Shown here: positions 30,561-40,748 of the stretch, piece after piece
Position numbering within the stretch: position 1 is the stretch's first letter
Layout of the letters: the number at the start of each line of letters is the position of its first letter
NCBI RefSeq assembly: GCF_900099835.1
Contig: NZ_FNKP01000001.1
Coordinates: forward strand, 1,178,001 to 1,242,000
Direction: 5' to 3'
Source: Paraburkholderia fungorum
Lineage (GTDB): Bacteria; Pseudomonadota; Gammaproteobacteria; Burkholderiales; Burkholderiaceae
Length of the DNA stretch: 64,000 nt
Position numbers and translations under genes: made by a program
Notes under the pieces: generated by a model
Told to the model about the DNA's origin: nothing
The model's database searches: none
Seen by the model: only the letters and a program-made list of their open reading frames with translations

Positions 30561-31967
30561 TTATTTCAACGCCGCGCGCGCAGCGTTCACTGCTGCCAGC
30601 ACCTGCTCCGGCGCCGTACCGCCCGGATGATTGCGGCTTGCCACCGAACCTTCCAGCGTCAGATACGAGAACACGTCGTCGCCGATCAGATGCGCGACGT
30701 TCGGCAGTTCCGAGCGCATTTCTTCGAGCGTCAGATCTGCCAGATCGCAGCCGCGATCCGCGCAGACGCGCACGGCGAGCGCCACCGCTTCGTGTGCATC
30801 GCGGAACGGCAAGCCGCGCTTGACCAGGTAGTCAGCGAGGTCGGTTGCGGTCGAGAAACCCTGCAACGCAGCGTCGCGCATCGCTTGCGGCTTCACCGAG
30901 ATACCGGCGACCATTTCAGCGAAGATGCGCAACGTGTCGGCGACCGTATCGACGGTATCGAACAGCGGTTCCTTGTCTTCCTGATTGTCCTTGTTGTACG
31001 CGAGCGGCTGGCCTTTCATCAGCGTGAGCAGCGCAATCAGATGGCCGTTCACGCGACCGGTCTTGCCGCGCGCGAGTTCGGGCACGTCCGGGTTCTTCTT
31101 CTGCGGCATGATCGACGAGCCGGTGCAGAAGCGGTCAGCCAGATCGATGAAGCCGACGCGCGGGCTCATCCACAGCACGAGTTCTTCGGAGAAGCGCGAC
31201 ACGTGCGTCATGACGAGCGCCGACGCCGCCGTGAATTCGATCGCGAAGTCGCGATCGGAGACAGCATCCAGCGAGTTCGCGCAGATACCGTCGAAACCGA
31301 GCGTCTTCGCCACGGCGTGACGATCGATCGGATAGCTGGTGCCCGCGAGTGCAGCCGCGCCCAGCGGCAGACGATTCACGCGCTTGCGGCAGTCGATCAT
31401 GCGCTCGGCGTCGCGCGAGAACATTTCGACGTAGGCCATCAGGTGATGACCGAACGTGACCGGCTGCGCGACCTGCAAGTGCGTGAAGCCCGGCATGATG
31501 GTCGATGCGTTCTTTTCCGCCATGTCGAGCAGCGCGGTGCGCAACTCGGTCAGCAGGCCGCCGATCCGGTCGATCTCGCCGCGCAGCCACAGGCGGATGT
31601 CGGTGGCGACCTGGTCGTTACGCGAGCGGCCCGTGTGCAGACGCTTGCCCGCGTCGCCGATCAGCGCGGTCAGACGCGCTTCGATGTTCAGGTGGACGTC
31701 TTCCAGATCGAGTTGCCACTCGAACTCGCCTCGCTCAATCTCGCCCTTGATCTGCGCCATGCCGCGCTGGATGGCGGCGAGGTCGTCGGCGGCGATGATC
31801 TTCTGCGCGGCCAGCATCGAGGCGTGCGCGAGCGACCCTTCGATATCGACGAGCGCCAGACGCTTGTCGAAGAAAACCGACGACGTGTAGCGTTTGACGA
31901 GCTCCGACATCGGCTCCGAGAAGCGAGCCGACCAGGCTTCGCCTTTTTTGTGCAGTTGGGACGTCAT
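30561..31967 (-). CDS. argH: Argininosuccinate lyase
   Basis: Last enzyme of arginine synthesis, cleaving argininosuccinate to arginine and fumarate in the cytoplasm. It is 468 aa from the ATG at 31967, the usual length. The superfamily signature [15 protein letters not shown] (about 282-296, with the catalytic serine in the flexible loop), [12 protein letters not shown] (about 112-123) and [14 protein letters not shown] (His as general acid) are intact. It is transcribed alone and followed by a terminator. Confidence 0.98.
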   Translation of the reverse strand: MTSQLHKKGEAWSARFSEPMSELVKRYTSSVFFDKRLALVDIEGSLAHASMLAAQKIIAADDLAAIQRGMAQIKGEIERGEFEWQLDLEDVHLNIEARLTALIGDAGKRLHTGRSRNDQVATDIRLWLRGEIDRIGGLLTELRTALLDMAEKNASTIMPGFTHLQVAQPVTFGHHLMAYVEMFSRDAERMIDCRKRVNRLPLGAAALAGTSYPIDRHAVAKTLGFDGICANSLDAVSDRDFAIEFTAASALVMTHVSRFSEELVLWMSPRVGFIDLADRFCTGSSIMPQKKNPDVPELARGKTGRVNGHLIALLTLMKGQPLAYNKDNQEDKEPLFDTVDTVADTLRIFAEMVAGISVKPQAMRDAALQGFSTATDLADYLVKRGLPFRDAHEAVALAVRVCADRGCDLADLTLEEMRSELPNVAHLIGDDVFSYLTLEGSVASRNHPGGTAPEQVLAAVNAARAALK

Positions 31968-32116
31968 GGTGTTGGGCAGTTGAGCAGTGAGGAGGCTGGC
32001 GGCGCGAATGCACGTCATATGCCGTGCAAGGATGCCGCCGAAGCGAGGAAAGACAGGGATTTTAACACTGGCCGGAGGGCTTAAAGCCGCCGCCGGCCAC
32101 GTGGCCGCCTGCGTTG

Positions 32117-32941
32117 TTATTCGCGCACCAGCACCACCAGCTTCAGGTCTTCGCGATGCGCGGGCTTGAACGTGATCTGATCGTAGACAAGGCGGCCATC
32201 GCGCGGATGGTTGAACTCGCGCCGTCCGCCTTCGCGGCCGCCGACATCCTGCGACGCCCAGAAGCGCGTGAACGCGTCGCTGGCGGCGGTCAGCGAGTCG
32301 ATCAGCGCGCGCGTGGGCGCGTCGGTCAGATGACGGATCGAATCGGCGCGGAATTCGGCGGCGAGCCGCCGCGCGCGGATTTCCCAGTCGACGATCAACT
32401 CGCGCGCGGCCGGTTCGGTGAACGTGTAGCGCAGCAGGTTGCGGTCGTGCGTGCCGTCGAGCCAGCCGACGAACAGGTCGGCCGCGCGCTCGTTCCACGC
32501 CAGCGCATTCCACTGCCGATCGAGCACGTAGGCAGGCGCGTTCACCAGTTGCACGGTTTCGAGCAGCGTGGCGGGGGCGTCGGCGGCGGTCGGGTCCGGC
32601 TCGGCGGGGTCGCGCTGGGCGGCCAGTTCGAACAGATAGGCTCGCTCGGCGCGCGACAGTTGCAGCGCGACGGCAATTCTTGCGAGCGCGTCGGCGGATG
32701 CGGAGACCGGGCGGCCTTGCTCGATCCACGTGTACCAGGTCGGGCTCACGCCGCAAAGCTGCGCGACTTCCTCGCGCCGCAAGCCCGGCGTGCGGCGGCG
32801 CGGACCGGGCGGCAGGCCGACCGCTTGCGGCGACAGCCGTTCGCGATGCGCGCGGATAAAGTCGCCGAGCGCGCGGGCGGGCGTGGCATCGAGCGGCGGT
32901 GGATGGTCGCTGGAAGAATCGGCGGGAGACTGCGTGGTCAT
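32117..32941 (-). CDS. XRE-type regulator with MmyB-like ligand-binding domain
   Basis: 274-aa transcription factor. A helix-turn-helix (about 36-90) with [20 protein letters not shown] and YTWIEQGRP is followed by the MmyB-like domain ([30 protein letters not shown]), which in relatives binds a fatty-acid-like or other hydrophobic ligand. It is divergent from a SAM methyltransferase gene. The two promoters lie back to back with dyad sequences, so self-regulation and control of the methyltransferase are likely. Confidence 0.88.
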   Translation of the reverse strand: MTTQSPADSSSDHPPPLDATPARALGDFIRAHRERLSPQAVGLPPGPRRRTPGLRREEVAQLCGVSPTWYTWIEQGRPVSASADALARIAVALQLSRAERAYLFELAAQRDPAEPDPTAADAPATLLETVQLVNAPAYVLDRQWNALAWNERAADLFVGWLDGTHDRNLLRYTFTEPAARELIVDWEIRARRLAAEFRADSIRHLTDAPTRALIDSLTAASDAFTRFWASQDVGGREGGRREFNHPRDGRLVYDQITFKPAHREDLKLVVLVRE

Positions 32942-32969
32942 GCTGTTTTAGTGGTGGCGCACTTAGGGG

Positions 32970-32998
32970 GTAATAGAGATACCAGAATAATTGCTTAA
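32970..32998 (-). promoter_or_regulatory. Promoter of the MmyB-type regulator
   Basis: Read on the minus strand: TTAAGC (32993-32998), 17 bases, TATTAC (32970-32975). Its -35 lies immediately next to the -35 of the opposite promoter. Confidence 0.5.
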
Positions 32999-32999
32999 C

Positions 33000-33028
33000 T
33001 TGTACTGGTACCCGGCGACCTCTATTGT
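33000..33028 (+). promoter_or_regulatory. Promoter of the methyltransferase gene
   Basis: TTGTAC (33000-33005), 17 bases, TATTGT (33023-33028). AATAGAG (about 32973-32979) and CTCTATT (33020-33026) are inverted copies that sit at the two -10 regions, and ACCAG / CTGGT form a second, inner inverted pair. This is a plausible binding pattern for the divergent regulator. Confidence 0.5.
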
Positions 33029-33113
33029 AGCGGCTGGAACGGCAAAAAAGCCTTCCAGCGTGACTTGCGCAGCTAACTGCGCCCAAAATCGCCCATCTAA
33101 CCGGAGCCTCCCC

Positions 33114-33866
33114 ATGAAGCATCACGATCAGGTTGCCGACGCCTTCGGCTCGACCGCCGCTGCCTATTTGACGAGTCAGACCCACGCCACCGGCGCCGAT
33201 CTGCGGACGCTGGCCGAATCGATCGCCGCGACGCCGGGGGCGACGGTGCTCGACATGGGTTGCGGCGCGGGGCACGCGAGTTTCGCGGTTGCGCCGCACG
33301 CCAAAGAGGTCGTCGCGTACGACATCGCGCCGCAAATGCTGGCGACCGTCGAAGGCGCGGCGAAGGATCGCGGCCTTGCCAATATCCGCACGCAGCAGGG
33401 CGCGGCCGAAACGCTGCCGTTCGACGATGATTCGTTCGACTGGGTCATCAGCCGGATGAGCGCGCATCACTGGCACGACGTGCCGCTCGCGCTCGCCGAA
33501 GTGCGGCGGGTGCTGAAGCCGGGCGGCAAGGTGCTGTTCGTCGATATCGCGGGCATCGACCATCCTTTGCTCGACACGCATATCCAGGCGATCGAAGTGT
33601 TGCGCGACGGCTCGCATATCCGCGATTACCGCGCCGACGAATGGGTCGCCTTGTTCGAAGCGGCGGGATTCAACGCGTCGATCCGCGAGCGCTGGCGGAT
33701 CGACATCGAGTTCAGTTCATGGGTCGCGCGGATGCGCACGCCGGAGCCGCGCGTGGTGGCGATCCGCTCGCTGTGGAGCAGCGCGCCGGACGAAGTGCGC
33801 GAGTATTTCGACGTGCAGGAAGACGGCTCGTTCAAGCTCGACGCGTTGATGGTCGAAGCGCATTGA
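33114..33866 (+). CDS. Class I SAM-dependent methyltransferase (UbiE/Methyltransf_11 type)
   Basis: 250 aa from the ATG at 33114, which follows CCGGAGCC. The SAM site is [17 protein letters not shown] (motif I, about 42-58), with the acidic residue of motif II in VVAYDIAP and motif [17 protein letters not shown], then [11 protein letters not shown]. It groups by eye with small-molecule methyltransferases; the substrate is unknown. It is paired with the divergent MmyB-like regulator, a common arrangement in which the regulator responds to the compound that the enzyme handles (inference). Confidence 0.88.
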   Translation: MKHHDQVADAFGSTAAAYLTSQTHATGADLRTLAESIAATPGATVLDMGCGAGHASFAVAPHAKEVVAYDIAPQMLATVEGAAKDRGLANIRTQQGAAETLPFDDDSFDWVISRMSAHHWHDVPLALAEVRRVLKPGGKVLFVDIAGIDHPLLDTHIQAIEVLRDGSHIRDYRADEWVALFEAAGFNASIRERWRIDIEFSSWVARMRTPEPRVVAIRSLWSSAPDEVREYFDVQEDGSFKLDALMVEAH

Positions 33867-33894
33867 GCGCGTTGCGCGAAAGCGCGGCGGCATG

Positions 33895-33934
33895 AAAAAA
33901 CGGCGGGGTACCGAATCCGGTAGCCCGCCGTTTT
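33895..33934. terminator. Bidirectional terminator between methyltransferase and ppc
   Basis: ACGGCGGG-GTACCG and CGGTA-GCCCGCCGT form a long stem with AATC in the loop, bounded by an A run on the left and TTTT on the right. It serves the two convergent genes. Confidence 0.8.
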
Positions 33935-34004
33935 AGCGTCGAACGCGTGGACTTCATTCAGCCCGCGCGAAACAAGGCGCGCTGATTGAAGCCACCAACA
34001 AAGC

Positions 34005-37000
34005 TCAACCCGTATTGCGCAACCCCGCCGCAATCCCGTTGATGCTCAGATGAATCCCGCGTCGCACGCGCACATTGTCATCACCTGCGCGGTGACGCTT
34101 GAGCAATTCCACCTGCAGGTGATTCAGCGGATCGAGATATGGGAAGCGATTCTTGATCGACCGCGCGAGCAGCGGGTTCTCCGCAAGTCGTTCAGCCTTG
34201 CCGGTGATCTCCGACAACACCTTCGACGTGCGCTCCCATTCCGCGACGATCCGCTCAAACACGTGCTTGCGCAGCTTCTTGTCCGACACCAGCGCCGCGT
34301 AACGCGAAGCGACGGCCAGGTCGGTTTTGGCGAGCACCATGTCCATGTTCGACAGCAGGTTCGAGAAGAACGGCCACGACTTGTGCATCTTCTTTAGCAG
34401 CGTGAGACGGCGCGCGCGTTCGGCGTCGCTCGGCGCGCTATCGAGATGCGCGGCCACCGCGCTGCCGAAACCGTACCAGCCGGTCAGCAGCAGACGGCAT
34501 TGCCCCCACGAGAAACCCCACGGAATCGCGCGCAGATCTTCGATCTTGCGTTGCTTCGGGTCCTGCAGTTTGCGCGAAGCGGGCCGGCTGCCGATGTTGA
34601 GTTCGGCGATTTCCGCGATCGGCGTCGACTCGAAGAAGTACTCCTTGAAGCCCGGCGTTTCGTACACCAGCGCGCGGTAGGAGGCCATCGCCGCGTCGGA
34701 CAGCTGCTGCATCGTTTCTTCGAACGCGGGCAGGTCGGACGGCGCGTTGCCGTGCGGCAGCAGCGACGCTTCGAGCGTGGCGGCCACGACCGTTTCCAGA
34801 TTGCGCCGGCCGATGTCCGGGTTGCCGAACTTGCTCGCGATCACTTCGCCTTGCTCGGTCAAGCGGATCTGACCGTCGACGGTGCCCGGCGGCTGCGACA
34901 GGATCGCCTGATACGTCGGACCACCGCCACGGCCGACGGTGCCTCCGCGTCCATGGAACAGTCGCAGCGTTACGCCGCGTTCGTTGAACAGCGAGACCAG
35001 CGCGAGTTCGGCACGATACAGCTCCCAGTTCGACGTAAGGAAGCCGCCGTCCTTGTTGCTGTCCGAATAGCCGAGCATGACTTCCTGCTCGTTGCCCTGA
35101 TGTTCGATCAATGCATCGACACCCGGCAGCGCGATCAGGTCGCGCATGATGTGCGGCGCGTTGCGCAAATCGGGGATCGTCTCGAACAGCGGAATCACCA
35201 TCAGGCCCGCACGCGCCGGGTCGTTCGCATCGCCCAGACGGCCGTGCAGCAGACCGGTTTCCTTTTGCAGCAACATCACTTCGACCAGATCGCTGACCGT
35301 TTCCGTGTGCGAAATGATGTAGTTGCGCACCGCGCGCGCACCGAACTTCTCGCGCGTGACACGCGCTTCTTCGAGCACGCCGAGTTCGCTCTTCACGAGA
35401 TCGGAATACTCCGCGTACGGCAGACGCAACGAGCGCGGCTGCGCCAGTTCCGCGAGCAGCACGTTGAGCTTGTCCTGTTCGGAAAGCGCCGCGTAGTTTT
35501 CTTCCACGCCCGCGCGCTTGAGCAGCTCCGCAATCACCGCCTCGTGGATATCCGAGCTTTGGCGCAAGTCGATGCTCGCCAGATGGAAGCCGAACACTTC
35601 GGCGGCACGCGCGAGCGGCGACAGACGCGGCGCCGCGAGCGGCGCGCCGTGATGTTCGGCAAGCGAATCGATCAGCACGTGCAGATCGCGGACGAATTCC
35701 GCCGAGTCGTCATACGGCTTGGCGCGCACCGGCGCAGCGCCGCGACCGGCGCTGCGTACCGGCACGCTGCCTTCGCCCAGACGCACGCGCGCGCTTGCCG
35801 CGAGCCGCGTGTACATGCCGATCAGCGCGCGTCGATACGGCTCGTCCGTGCGATGCGGCGACTGGTCGGGGGAGATGTCAGCGAGTTCTTTCAGCGCGTC
35901 GCTCGCGCCCGCCAGCAGGTTCGACACGGACAACTCCGCGCCGAGCTTGTGCACCTGCTCCATGTAGTGCTCGAAAATCACCGCGGCCTGGCGGGTGATC
36001 GCGTTCTCCAGCGTTTCGGCGGTGACGTTCGGATTGCCGTCGCGGTCGCCGCCAATCCAGCTACCCATCTGGAAGAACGGCGGAAGACGCGCGTCGATGC
36101 CGTGCTCCTTCAGCGCTTCTTCGATATCGGCGTACAGCGCGGGAATTTCTTCGAGGAAGGTCGCGCGGTAGTACGACAGCGCGTTCTCGATCTCATCGGC
36201 GACCGACAGACGCGAATCGCGCAGCATGCGGGTCTGCCACAGCGACGTGACGCGTGCGCGCAGCATCGCTTCGTTGTGCGCGCGTTCGCGTTCGGTCAAC
36301 TGCTGGTCACGCTCGGCGAGCAGACGCGCGACGTCGTGCTCCGCGTCGAGAATGCTTTTGCGCTGCACTTCGGTCGGGTGCGCGGTGAGCACCGGCACGA
36401 TCAGCGCGTCGTTGAAGAACTGCTGCAACACGGGCGTGGCCGCCGCGTTCGCTTCGACGAGCCGTTCGAGCGCATGGGCGATCGTGCCCGGTTGCGAGGT
36501 CGAACCGGCCAGCGCATGAATCCGGTGACGGCGATTGCGGTGACGGTCTTCAGCAATATTCGCCAGATGCGAGAAGTAGCTGAACGCGCGCACCACGCTG
36601 ACCGTTTGCTCGGGGCTCAGCGAGCGCAGCTTCTTGTCGAGCGTCTGCGCGGCGGCGTTGTCGTCTTCACGACGGAAGCGCACGGCGGTTTGACGAATCG
36701 TTTCGACGACGTCGAACACCTCGTCGCCTTCCTGTTCGCGCAGCACGTCGCCGAGCAGGCGTCCCAGATAGCGGATGTCCTGGAACAGCGGGTGATCCTT
36801 GTCCTCGCGCGTGCGGCCATTGCCCTTCGGCGCGGCGGCGGACAAAGGCGCGGCGCTTTCCGTCGACACGGCCTGCAGCTTCGGCGCTTTCGCGGCCTTG
36901 GGCGCGGCAGCGGCGTTCGCGACGGCTTGGGTCTTCGTCGATGCGTCGGCTTTAGCCGGTTTCTGTGCTTTCACAGCCTTCTCGGCTTGCGAGGCTTTCA

Positions 37001-37250
37001 CCGCCTTCACCGCTTTAGCGGGTTTGACGGCTTTGGCAGGCTTGGTCGTCCTGACCGGCGTGGAGGTTTTCGCGGCCTTGGGCGCTTTCGCAGCCTGGGC
37101 ATTTTTACCCGTCCGTTTGACGGGTGTCGAAGCGACGTCGGCCGCCTGGGCAGCGGCGGAAGCGGAGGGCGCTGCGGCGGCGTCGGCCGCGCGAGCGTTG
37201 GGCGATGCAGTGTTGCGGCGGGCAGGGCGCGCCGATCCGGAAGACGTCAC
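34005..37250 (-). CDS. ppc: Phosphoenolpyruvate carboxylase with long basic N-terminal tail
   Basis: Cytoplasmic enzyme making oxaloacetate from PEP and bicarbonate to refill the TCA cycle. The predicted 1081 aa start at a GTG (complement of 37248-37250) with GAGGAAA upstream. The enzyme proper begins near residue 151 ([16 protein letters not shown]); [13 protein letters not shown] (catalytic His, about 289), [11 protein letters not shown] and [18 protein letters not shown] (about 763-780) are intact and it ends in RNTG. Residues 1-150 are Ala/Lys/Pro/Thr-rich with repeated KAxK, PKAAK and PAKAVK units, resembling a histone H1 tail and not found in E. coli Ppc. No better start exists between the tail and the domain. 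It is divergent from hemC. Confidence 0.95.
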   Translation of the reverse strand: MTSSGSARPARRNTASPNARAADAAAAPSASAAAQAADVASTPVKRTGKNAQAAKAPKAAKTSTPVRTTKPAKAVKPAKAVKAVKASQAEKAVKAQKPAKADASTKTQAVANAAAAPKAAKAPKLQAVSTESAAPLSAAAPKGNGRTREDKDHPLFQDIRYLGRLLGDVLREQEGDEVFDVVETIRQTAVRFRREDDNAAAQTLDKKLRSLSPEQTVSVVRAFSYFSHLANIAEDRHRNRRHRIHALAGSTSQPGTIAHALERLVEANAAATPVLQQFFNDALIVPVLTAHPTEVQRKSILDAEHDVARLLAERDQQLTERERAHNEAMLRARVTSLWQTRMLRDSRLSVADEIENALSYYRATFLEEIPALYADIEEALKEHGIDARLPPFFQMGSWIGGDRDGNPNVTAETLENAITRQAAVIFEHYMEQVHKLGAELSVSNLLAGASDALKELADISPDQSPHRTDEPYRRALIGMYTRLAASARVRLGEGSVPVRSAGRGAAPVRAKPYDDSAEFVRDLHVLIDSLAEHHGAPLAAPRLSPLARAAEVFGFHLASIDLRQSSDIHEAVIAELLKRAGVEENYAALSEQDKLNVLLAELAQPRSLRLPYAEYSDLVKSELGVLEEARVTREKFGARAVRNYIISHTETVSDLVEVMLLQKETGLLHGRLGDANDPARAGLMVIPLFETIPDLRNAPHIMRDLIALPGVDALIEHQGNEQEVMLGYSDSNKDGGFLTSNWELYRAELALVSLFNERGVTLRLFHGRGGTVGRGGGPTYQAILSQPPGTVDGQIRLTEQGEVIASKFGNPDIGRRNLETVVAATLEASLLPHGNAPSDLPAFEETMQQLSDAAMASYRALVYETPGFKEYFFESTPIAEIAELNIGSRPASRKLQDPKQRKIEDLRAIPWGFSWGQCRLLLTGWYGFGSAVAAHLDSAPSDAERARRLTLLKKMHKSWPFFSNLLSNMDMVLAKTDLAVASRYAALVSDKKLRKHVFERIVAEWERTSKVLSEITGKAERLAENPLLARSIKNRFPYLDPLNHLQVELLKRHRAGDDNVRVRRGIHLSINGIAAGLRNTG

Positions 37251-37702
37251 GATGGGTTTCCTCGGGGAAGCCAGGGTCTGTTAAGTGATGAACTGCTACT
37301 GCGGAACTGCACTATGAACTGCAATAGGGACTACACCAGGAACAGCATGACGCGGAAGGTGACGATGGCGTGAAGCCGGAGAGGGGTTGTCGTGCCTGCA
37401 TGCAGCGCGTGCACACAGGGCGGGACGTCAAGCAGGACCAAACCGCGTGACCTGCTGCACATGCTCGCGTGCGGCGCTTTGCGTATTCACGCAACGCGCG
37501 CCGCATTGCATCATCCCGCCTGCTGGAGCCCGGTGCGCGAACGACCGTGCGTGAACAGACCGGGATGGGGCACGCGCATGCTGCGCGAGGCCCGTCTCCT
37601 CCATCGATACCGCGCCGGCACGGCGCTCCGCTGTGTCTTCGGACACAAGAGCGCGTGCTAACATTGATTGTTATTACATCCCGTCATTCGATCAGCAAGC
37701 TA
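37251..37702. other. Divergent ppc/hemC intergenic region
   Basis: 452 bases with no supported gene. A small TGTC-TTCG-GACA hairpin lies at about 37635-37646 and TAACAT at 37659-37664 may be the hemC -10. I see no clear operator. Confidence 0.4.
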
Positions 37703-38689
37703 ATGAACACCGAGACGTTTTCTACGCCACCCCACACGCTTGTGATTGCGTCGCGAGAGAGCCGCCTGGCCATGTGGCAAGCGGAGCATGTGCGATGTGC
37801 GCTGCACAAATTATATCCATCTTGTGACGTAAAAATCCTCGGAATGACGACACGCGGCGATCAAATTCTCGATCGCACGTTGTCGAAGGTCGGCGGCAAG
37901 GGCCTGTTCGTCAAGGAACTGGAAGCCGCACTGGCCGATGGCCGCGCCGATCTCGCCGTCCATTCGCTGAAAGATGTGCCGATGGAACTGCCGCCCGGCT
38001 TCGCGTTGTCCACCATCATGGAGCGCGAAGACCCGCGCGACGCATTCGTCTCCAATGAGTACGACTCGCTGGCCGCGTTGCCGGAAGGCGCCGTGGTCGG
38101 CACGTCGAGCCTGCGCCGTGAAGCGATGCTGCGCATGCGTTATCCGCACCTCGAAGTGAAGCCGTTGCGCGGCAATCTGGATACGCGTCTGTCGAAACTC
38201 GATCGCGGTGATTACGCGGCGATCATTCTGGCGGCGGCTGGTTTGAAGCGTCTCGGTCTGGGCGAGCGCATCCGCGCGTTGATCGATCCCGAAGACAGCT
38301 TGCCCGCTGCCGGTCAGGGCGCGCTCGGCATCGAGATTCGCGCCGATCGCGCGGACCTTGCCGCATGGCTCGCGCCGTTGCATCACGAACACACGGCGGC
38401 TGCGGTCGAAGCGGAGCGGATGGTGTCGCGCTCGCTCGGCGGCAGTTGCGAAGTGCCGCTCGCCGCGTACGCGAGTTGGCATGACGGCGCGCTGCATCTG
38501 CGTGGCATCGTTGCGACGACCGATGGTCAACGCGTGTTGAGCGCGCAGGCATCGGCGCCTGCACCGACCGTCGAACGTGCGCTCGCGCTCGGCAAGGAAG
38601 TGGCGGACGCGCTCGAACAGCAAGGCGCGATGGACATCGTCCGCGCACTCAGTACTGCCAGCGGTCCCGCTGCGGCGTCCGGCGAGTGA
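37703..38689 (+). CDS. hemC: Porphobilinogen deaminase (hydroxymethylbilane synthase)
   Basis: Polymerises four porphobilinogens to hydroxymethylbilane. 328 aa from the ATG at 37703; upstream in-frame codons belong to a non-coding region. The start of the fold ([18 protein letters not shown]), the substrate loop [30 protein letters not shown], and the cofactor cysteine in [12 protein letters not shown] (about Cys249), to which the dipyrromethane is attached, are all present. The stop overlaps the hemD start (TGATG), so hemC-hemDX-hemY form a translationally coupled operon. Confidence 0.97.
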   Translation: MNTETFSTPPHTLVIASRESRLAMWQAEHVRCALHKLYPSCDVKILGMTTRGDQILDRTLSKVGGKGLFVKELEAALADGRADLAVHSLKDVPMELPPGFALSTIMEREDPRDAFVSNEYDSLAALPEGAVVGTSSLRREAMLRMRYPHLEVKPLRGNLDTRLSKLDRGDYAAIILAAAGLKRLGLGERIRALIDPEDSLPAAGQGALGIEIRADRADLAAWLAPLHHEHTAAAVEAERMVSRSLGGSCEVPLAAYASWHDGALHLRGIVATTDGQRVLSAQASAPAPTVERALALGKEVADALEQQGAMDIVRALSTASGPAAASGE

Positions 38690-40746
38690 TGGCGGCCAAT
38701 CCTCCAGGCAACACCGCATCCTCCGCGAGCCGCGCGGCGTTCACGGTCGTGATTACGCGACCGGCCGGTCAGTCGAGCGAACTGATCCGGCAACTGAACG
38801 CGGCCGGCGTTGCCACGCTCGACTTCCCGCTGATCGACATCGCACCCGTCGCCGACGACGCGCCATTGCGCGCCGCGCTCGCCTCGCTCGAACGCTATGC
38901 GCTGGTCGTGTTCGTCTCGCCGAATGCCGTCGATCAGGCGTTTGCCCGCAGCAACGAAATCTGGCCGCACGCGCTGCCGATCGGCGTAGTCGGTCCGGGC
39001 AGCGTGCAGGCGCTCGCGCGTCATGGCGTGGCCGCGCCCGCGCATCAGATCATCAGCCCGGCTTCCGGTTCAGAAGACGAATCGGCGAGCTTCGACTCCG
39101 AAGGCCTGTTCGCGGCCATCGACGCGTCGCTCGGCGCGGCGAGTCTCGAAGGCAAGCGCGTGCTGATCGTGCGCGGCGACGGCGGCCGCGAATGGCTCGC
39201 TGACCGTCTGCGCGAAGCGGGCGCGGAAGTCGAAGCCGTCGCGGCTTACCGGCGCCTCGTGCCGGAACCGTCGATCGGCGGCTGGGCGCGCGTCCACGAA
39301 TTGCTGGCCGGCGCGCCGCACGCGTGGCTGCTGACCAGTTCCGAAGGCGTGCGCAATCTGCACGAACTCGCGCAAGACCATCTCACCGCCGACGAAATCG
39401 TCCAGTTGAAGCACGCGCCGCTGGTTGCGCCGCATCCGCGAATCGCACAGACCGCGCGGGCATTGGGTTTTGATAGGATGACGGTGTCCGGCGCAGGCGA
39501 CGAGCGCATTGCCCGCGCACTGCTTGCCGCTGTTCCGCCTGCTGCTGATCCATCCGTTGCTCCGCCCGTCATTCAACCGGTATCGTCCGACCCGGCTCAT
39601 TCACCGGCTTATTCACCGGCTCATTCACGCATGACTGAAACGAACGCATCCACGAACGCTTCACCCCAGCCGGCCGCAACCACTCCGTTGCCGCCGAATC
39701 AACCCTTCACTCCCTACGAAGCGCAAACGCGCCGCAGCGCGAGCGGACCGCTGCTGTGGGCTGTCGTCGTGATCCTCGCTTGCGCGGCGGGCGGCGGCGG
39801 GTTCGTGCTGAACCGCAAGCTCGAACGTGCCGAGCAGCAACTCGCGCTACGCCAGCAAGCCAACGACACGCAAACCAACGAACTGCGCATCAAGACCGAT
39901 CAGGCGCTGGCCACCGTGCATCAATCGGATTCGCAGGTCGCGCAACTCGAAGGCAAGCTCGCCGATGCGCAGACCGCGCAGCAGGCGCTGCAACAGCAAT
40001 ACGCCGATCTCGCACGTAATCGCGACGACTGGACGCTCGCCGAAGTCGGGCAGATGTTGTCCGCTGCGAGCCAGCAGTTGCAACTCACCGGCAACACGCA
40101 ACTCGCGCTGTTCGCGCTGCAAAGCGCGGACACGCGTCTCGCCGCGTCGGACAGCCCGCAGGCGGTTGCGGTGCGCAAGGCGATCGCGCAGGACATCGAC
40201 AAGCTGAAGGCTGCGCCGTCCACCGATCTCACCGGTATGGCGATCAAGCTCGACAATGCGATTGCGCAGGTCGACAGCTTGCCGCTGTCGGGCGAAGCGC
40301 AGATCGCGCATGCGACGCCGCACGCGGCGACGTGGGCCGATACCGCGAAGGTGGCGGCCGCCACCGGCAAGCCGCGCTGGGAAGTGTGGTGGCATGAAGT
40401 GACGTCGGGCATCGGCGAGCAGATCACGAGCCTCGTGCAAGTGCGCCGCATCGATAACGCCGACGCGATGCTGGTCACGCCCGATCAGGGCTATTTCCTG
40501 CGCGAGAATCTGAAGCTGCGTCTGCTGTCGGCGCGTCTGGCGCTGCTGTCGCGCAACCAGGACACGCTGAAGTCCGACCTGCAGAGCGCGCAGAACTCGT
40601 TGACCCGCTACTTCGACAACTCGTCGGCGCAAACCAAGACTGTGCTCGATCTGGTCAAGCAGGTGGATGCCGGTTCGGCTGCGGTCCAGTTGCCCGATCT
40701 GAGCACGAGTTTGCAGGCGGTCAGTCAATACCGGAGCCGAGGTTAA
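38689..40746 (+). CDS. hemDX: Uroporphyrinogen-III synthase fused to HemX-like membrane protein
   Basis: 685 aa from the ATG at 38689 (a GTG at 38686 is possible). Residues about 15-285 are HemD, which closes and inverts ring D of hydroxymethylbilane (VVITRPAGQSSELIRQL, FVSPNAVDQAF, RGDGGREWLADRLREAGAEV, LTSSEGVRNL). A Pro/Ser/Ala-rich linker contains a short repeat (PAHSPAYSPAHS). Then one membrane helix (about 351-373), a coiled coil (about 375-440) and the HemX domain (WWHEVTSGIGEQITSLVQVRR, LRLLSARLALLSRNQ) follow. HemX was once called a uroporphyrinogen methyltransferase, but it lacks that catalytic fold and is more likely a scaffold. An internal ATG after the repeat (about 39631) could start a separate HemX. 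Confidence 0.92.
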   Translation: MAANPPGNTASSASRAAFTVVITRPAGQSSELIRQLNAAGVATLDFPLIDIAPVADDAPLRAALASLERYALVVFVSPNAVDQAFARSNEIWPHALPIGVVGPGSVQALARHGVAAPAHQIISPASGSEDESASFDSEGLFAAIDASLGAASLEGKRVLIVRGDGGREWLADRLREAGAEVEAVAAYRRLVPEPSIGGWARVHELLAGAPHAWLLTSSEGVRNLHELAQDHLTADEIVQLKHAPLVAPHPRIAQTARALGFDRMTVSGAGDERIARALLAAVPPAADPSVAPPVIQPVSSDPAHSPAYSPAHSRMTETNASTNASPQPAATTPLPPNQPFTPYEAQTRRSASGPLLWAVVVILACAAGGGGFVLNRKLERAEQQLALRQQANDTQTNELRIKTDQALATVHQSDSQVAQLEGKLADAQTAQQALQQQYADLARNRDDWTLAEVGQMLSAASQQLQLTGNTQLALFALQSADTRLAASDSPQAVAVRKAIAQDIDKLKAAPSTDLTGMAIKLDNAIAQVDSLPLSGEAQIAHATPHAATWADTAKVAAATGKPRWEVWWHEVTSGIGEQITSLVQVRRIDNADAMLVTPDQGYFLRENLKLRLLSARLALLSRNQDTLKSDLQSAQNSLTRYFDNSSAQTKTVLDLVKQVDAGSAAVQLPDLSTSLQAVSQYRSRG

Positions 40747-40748
40747 TC

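Noticed and set aside
34446..37373. 975-codon open frame on the plus strand across ppc
   Set aside because: Antisense shadow; composition follows the complement of ppc codons.
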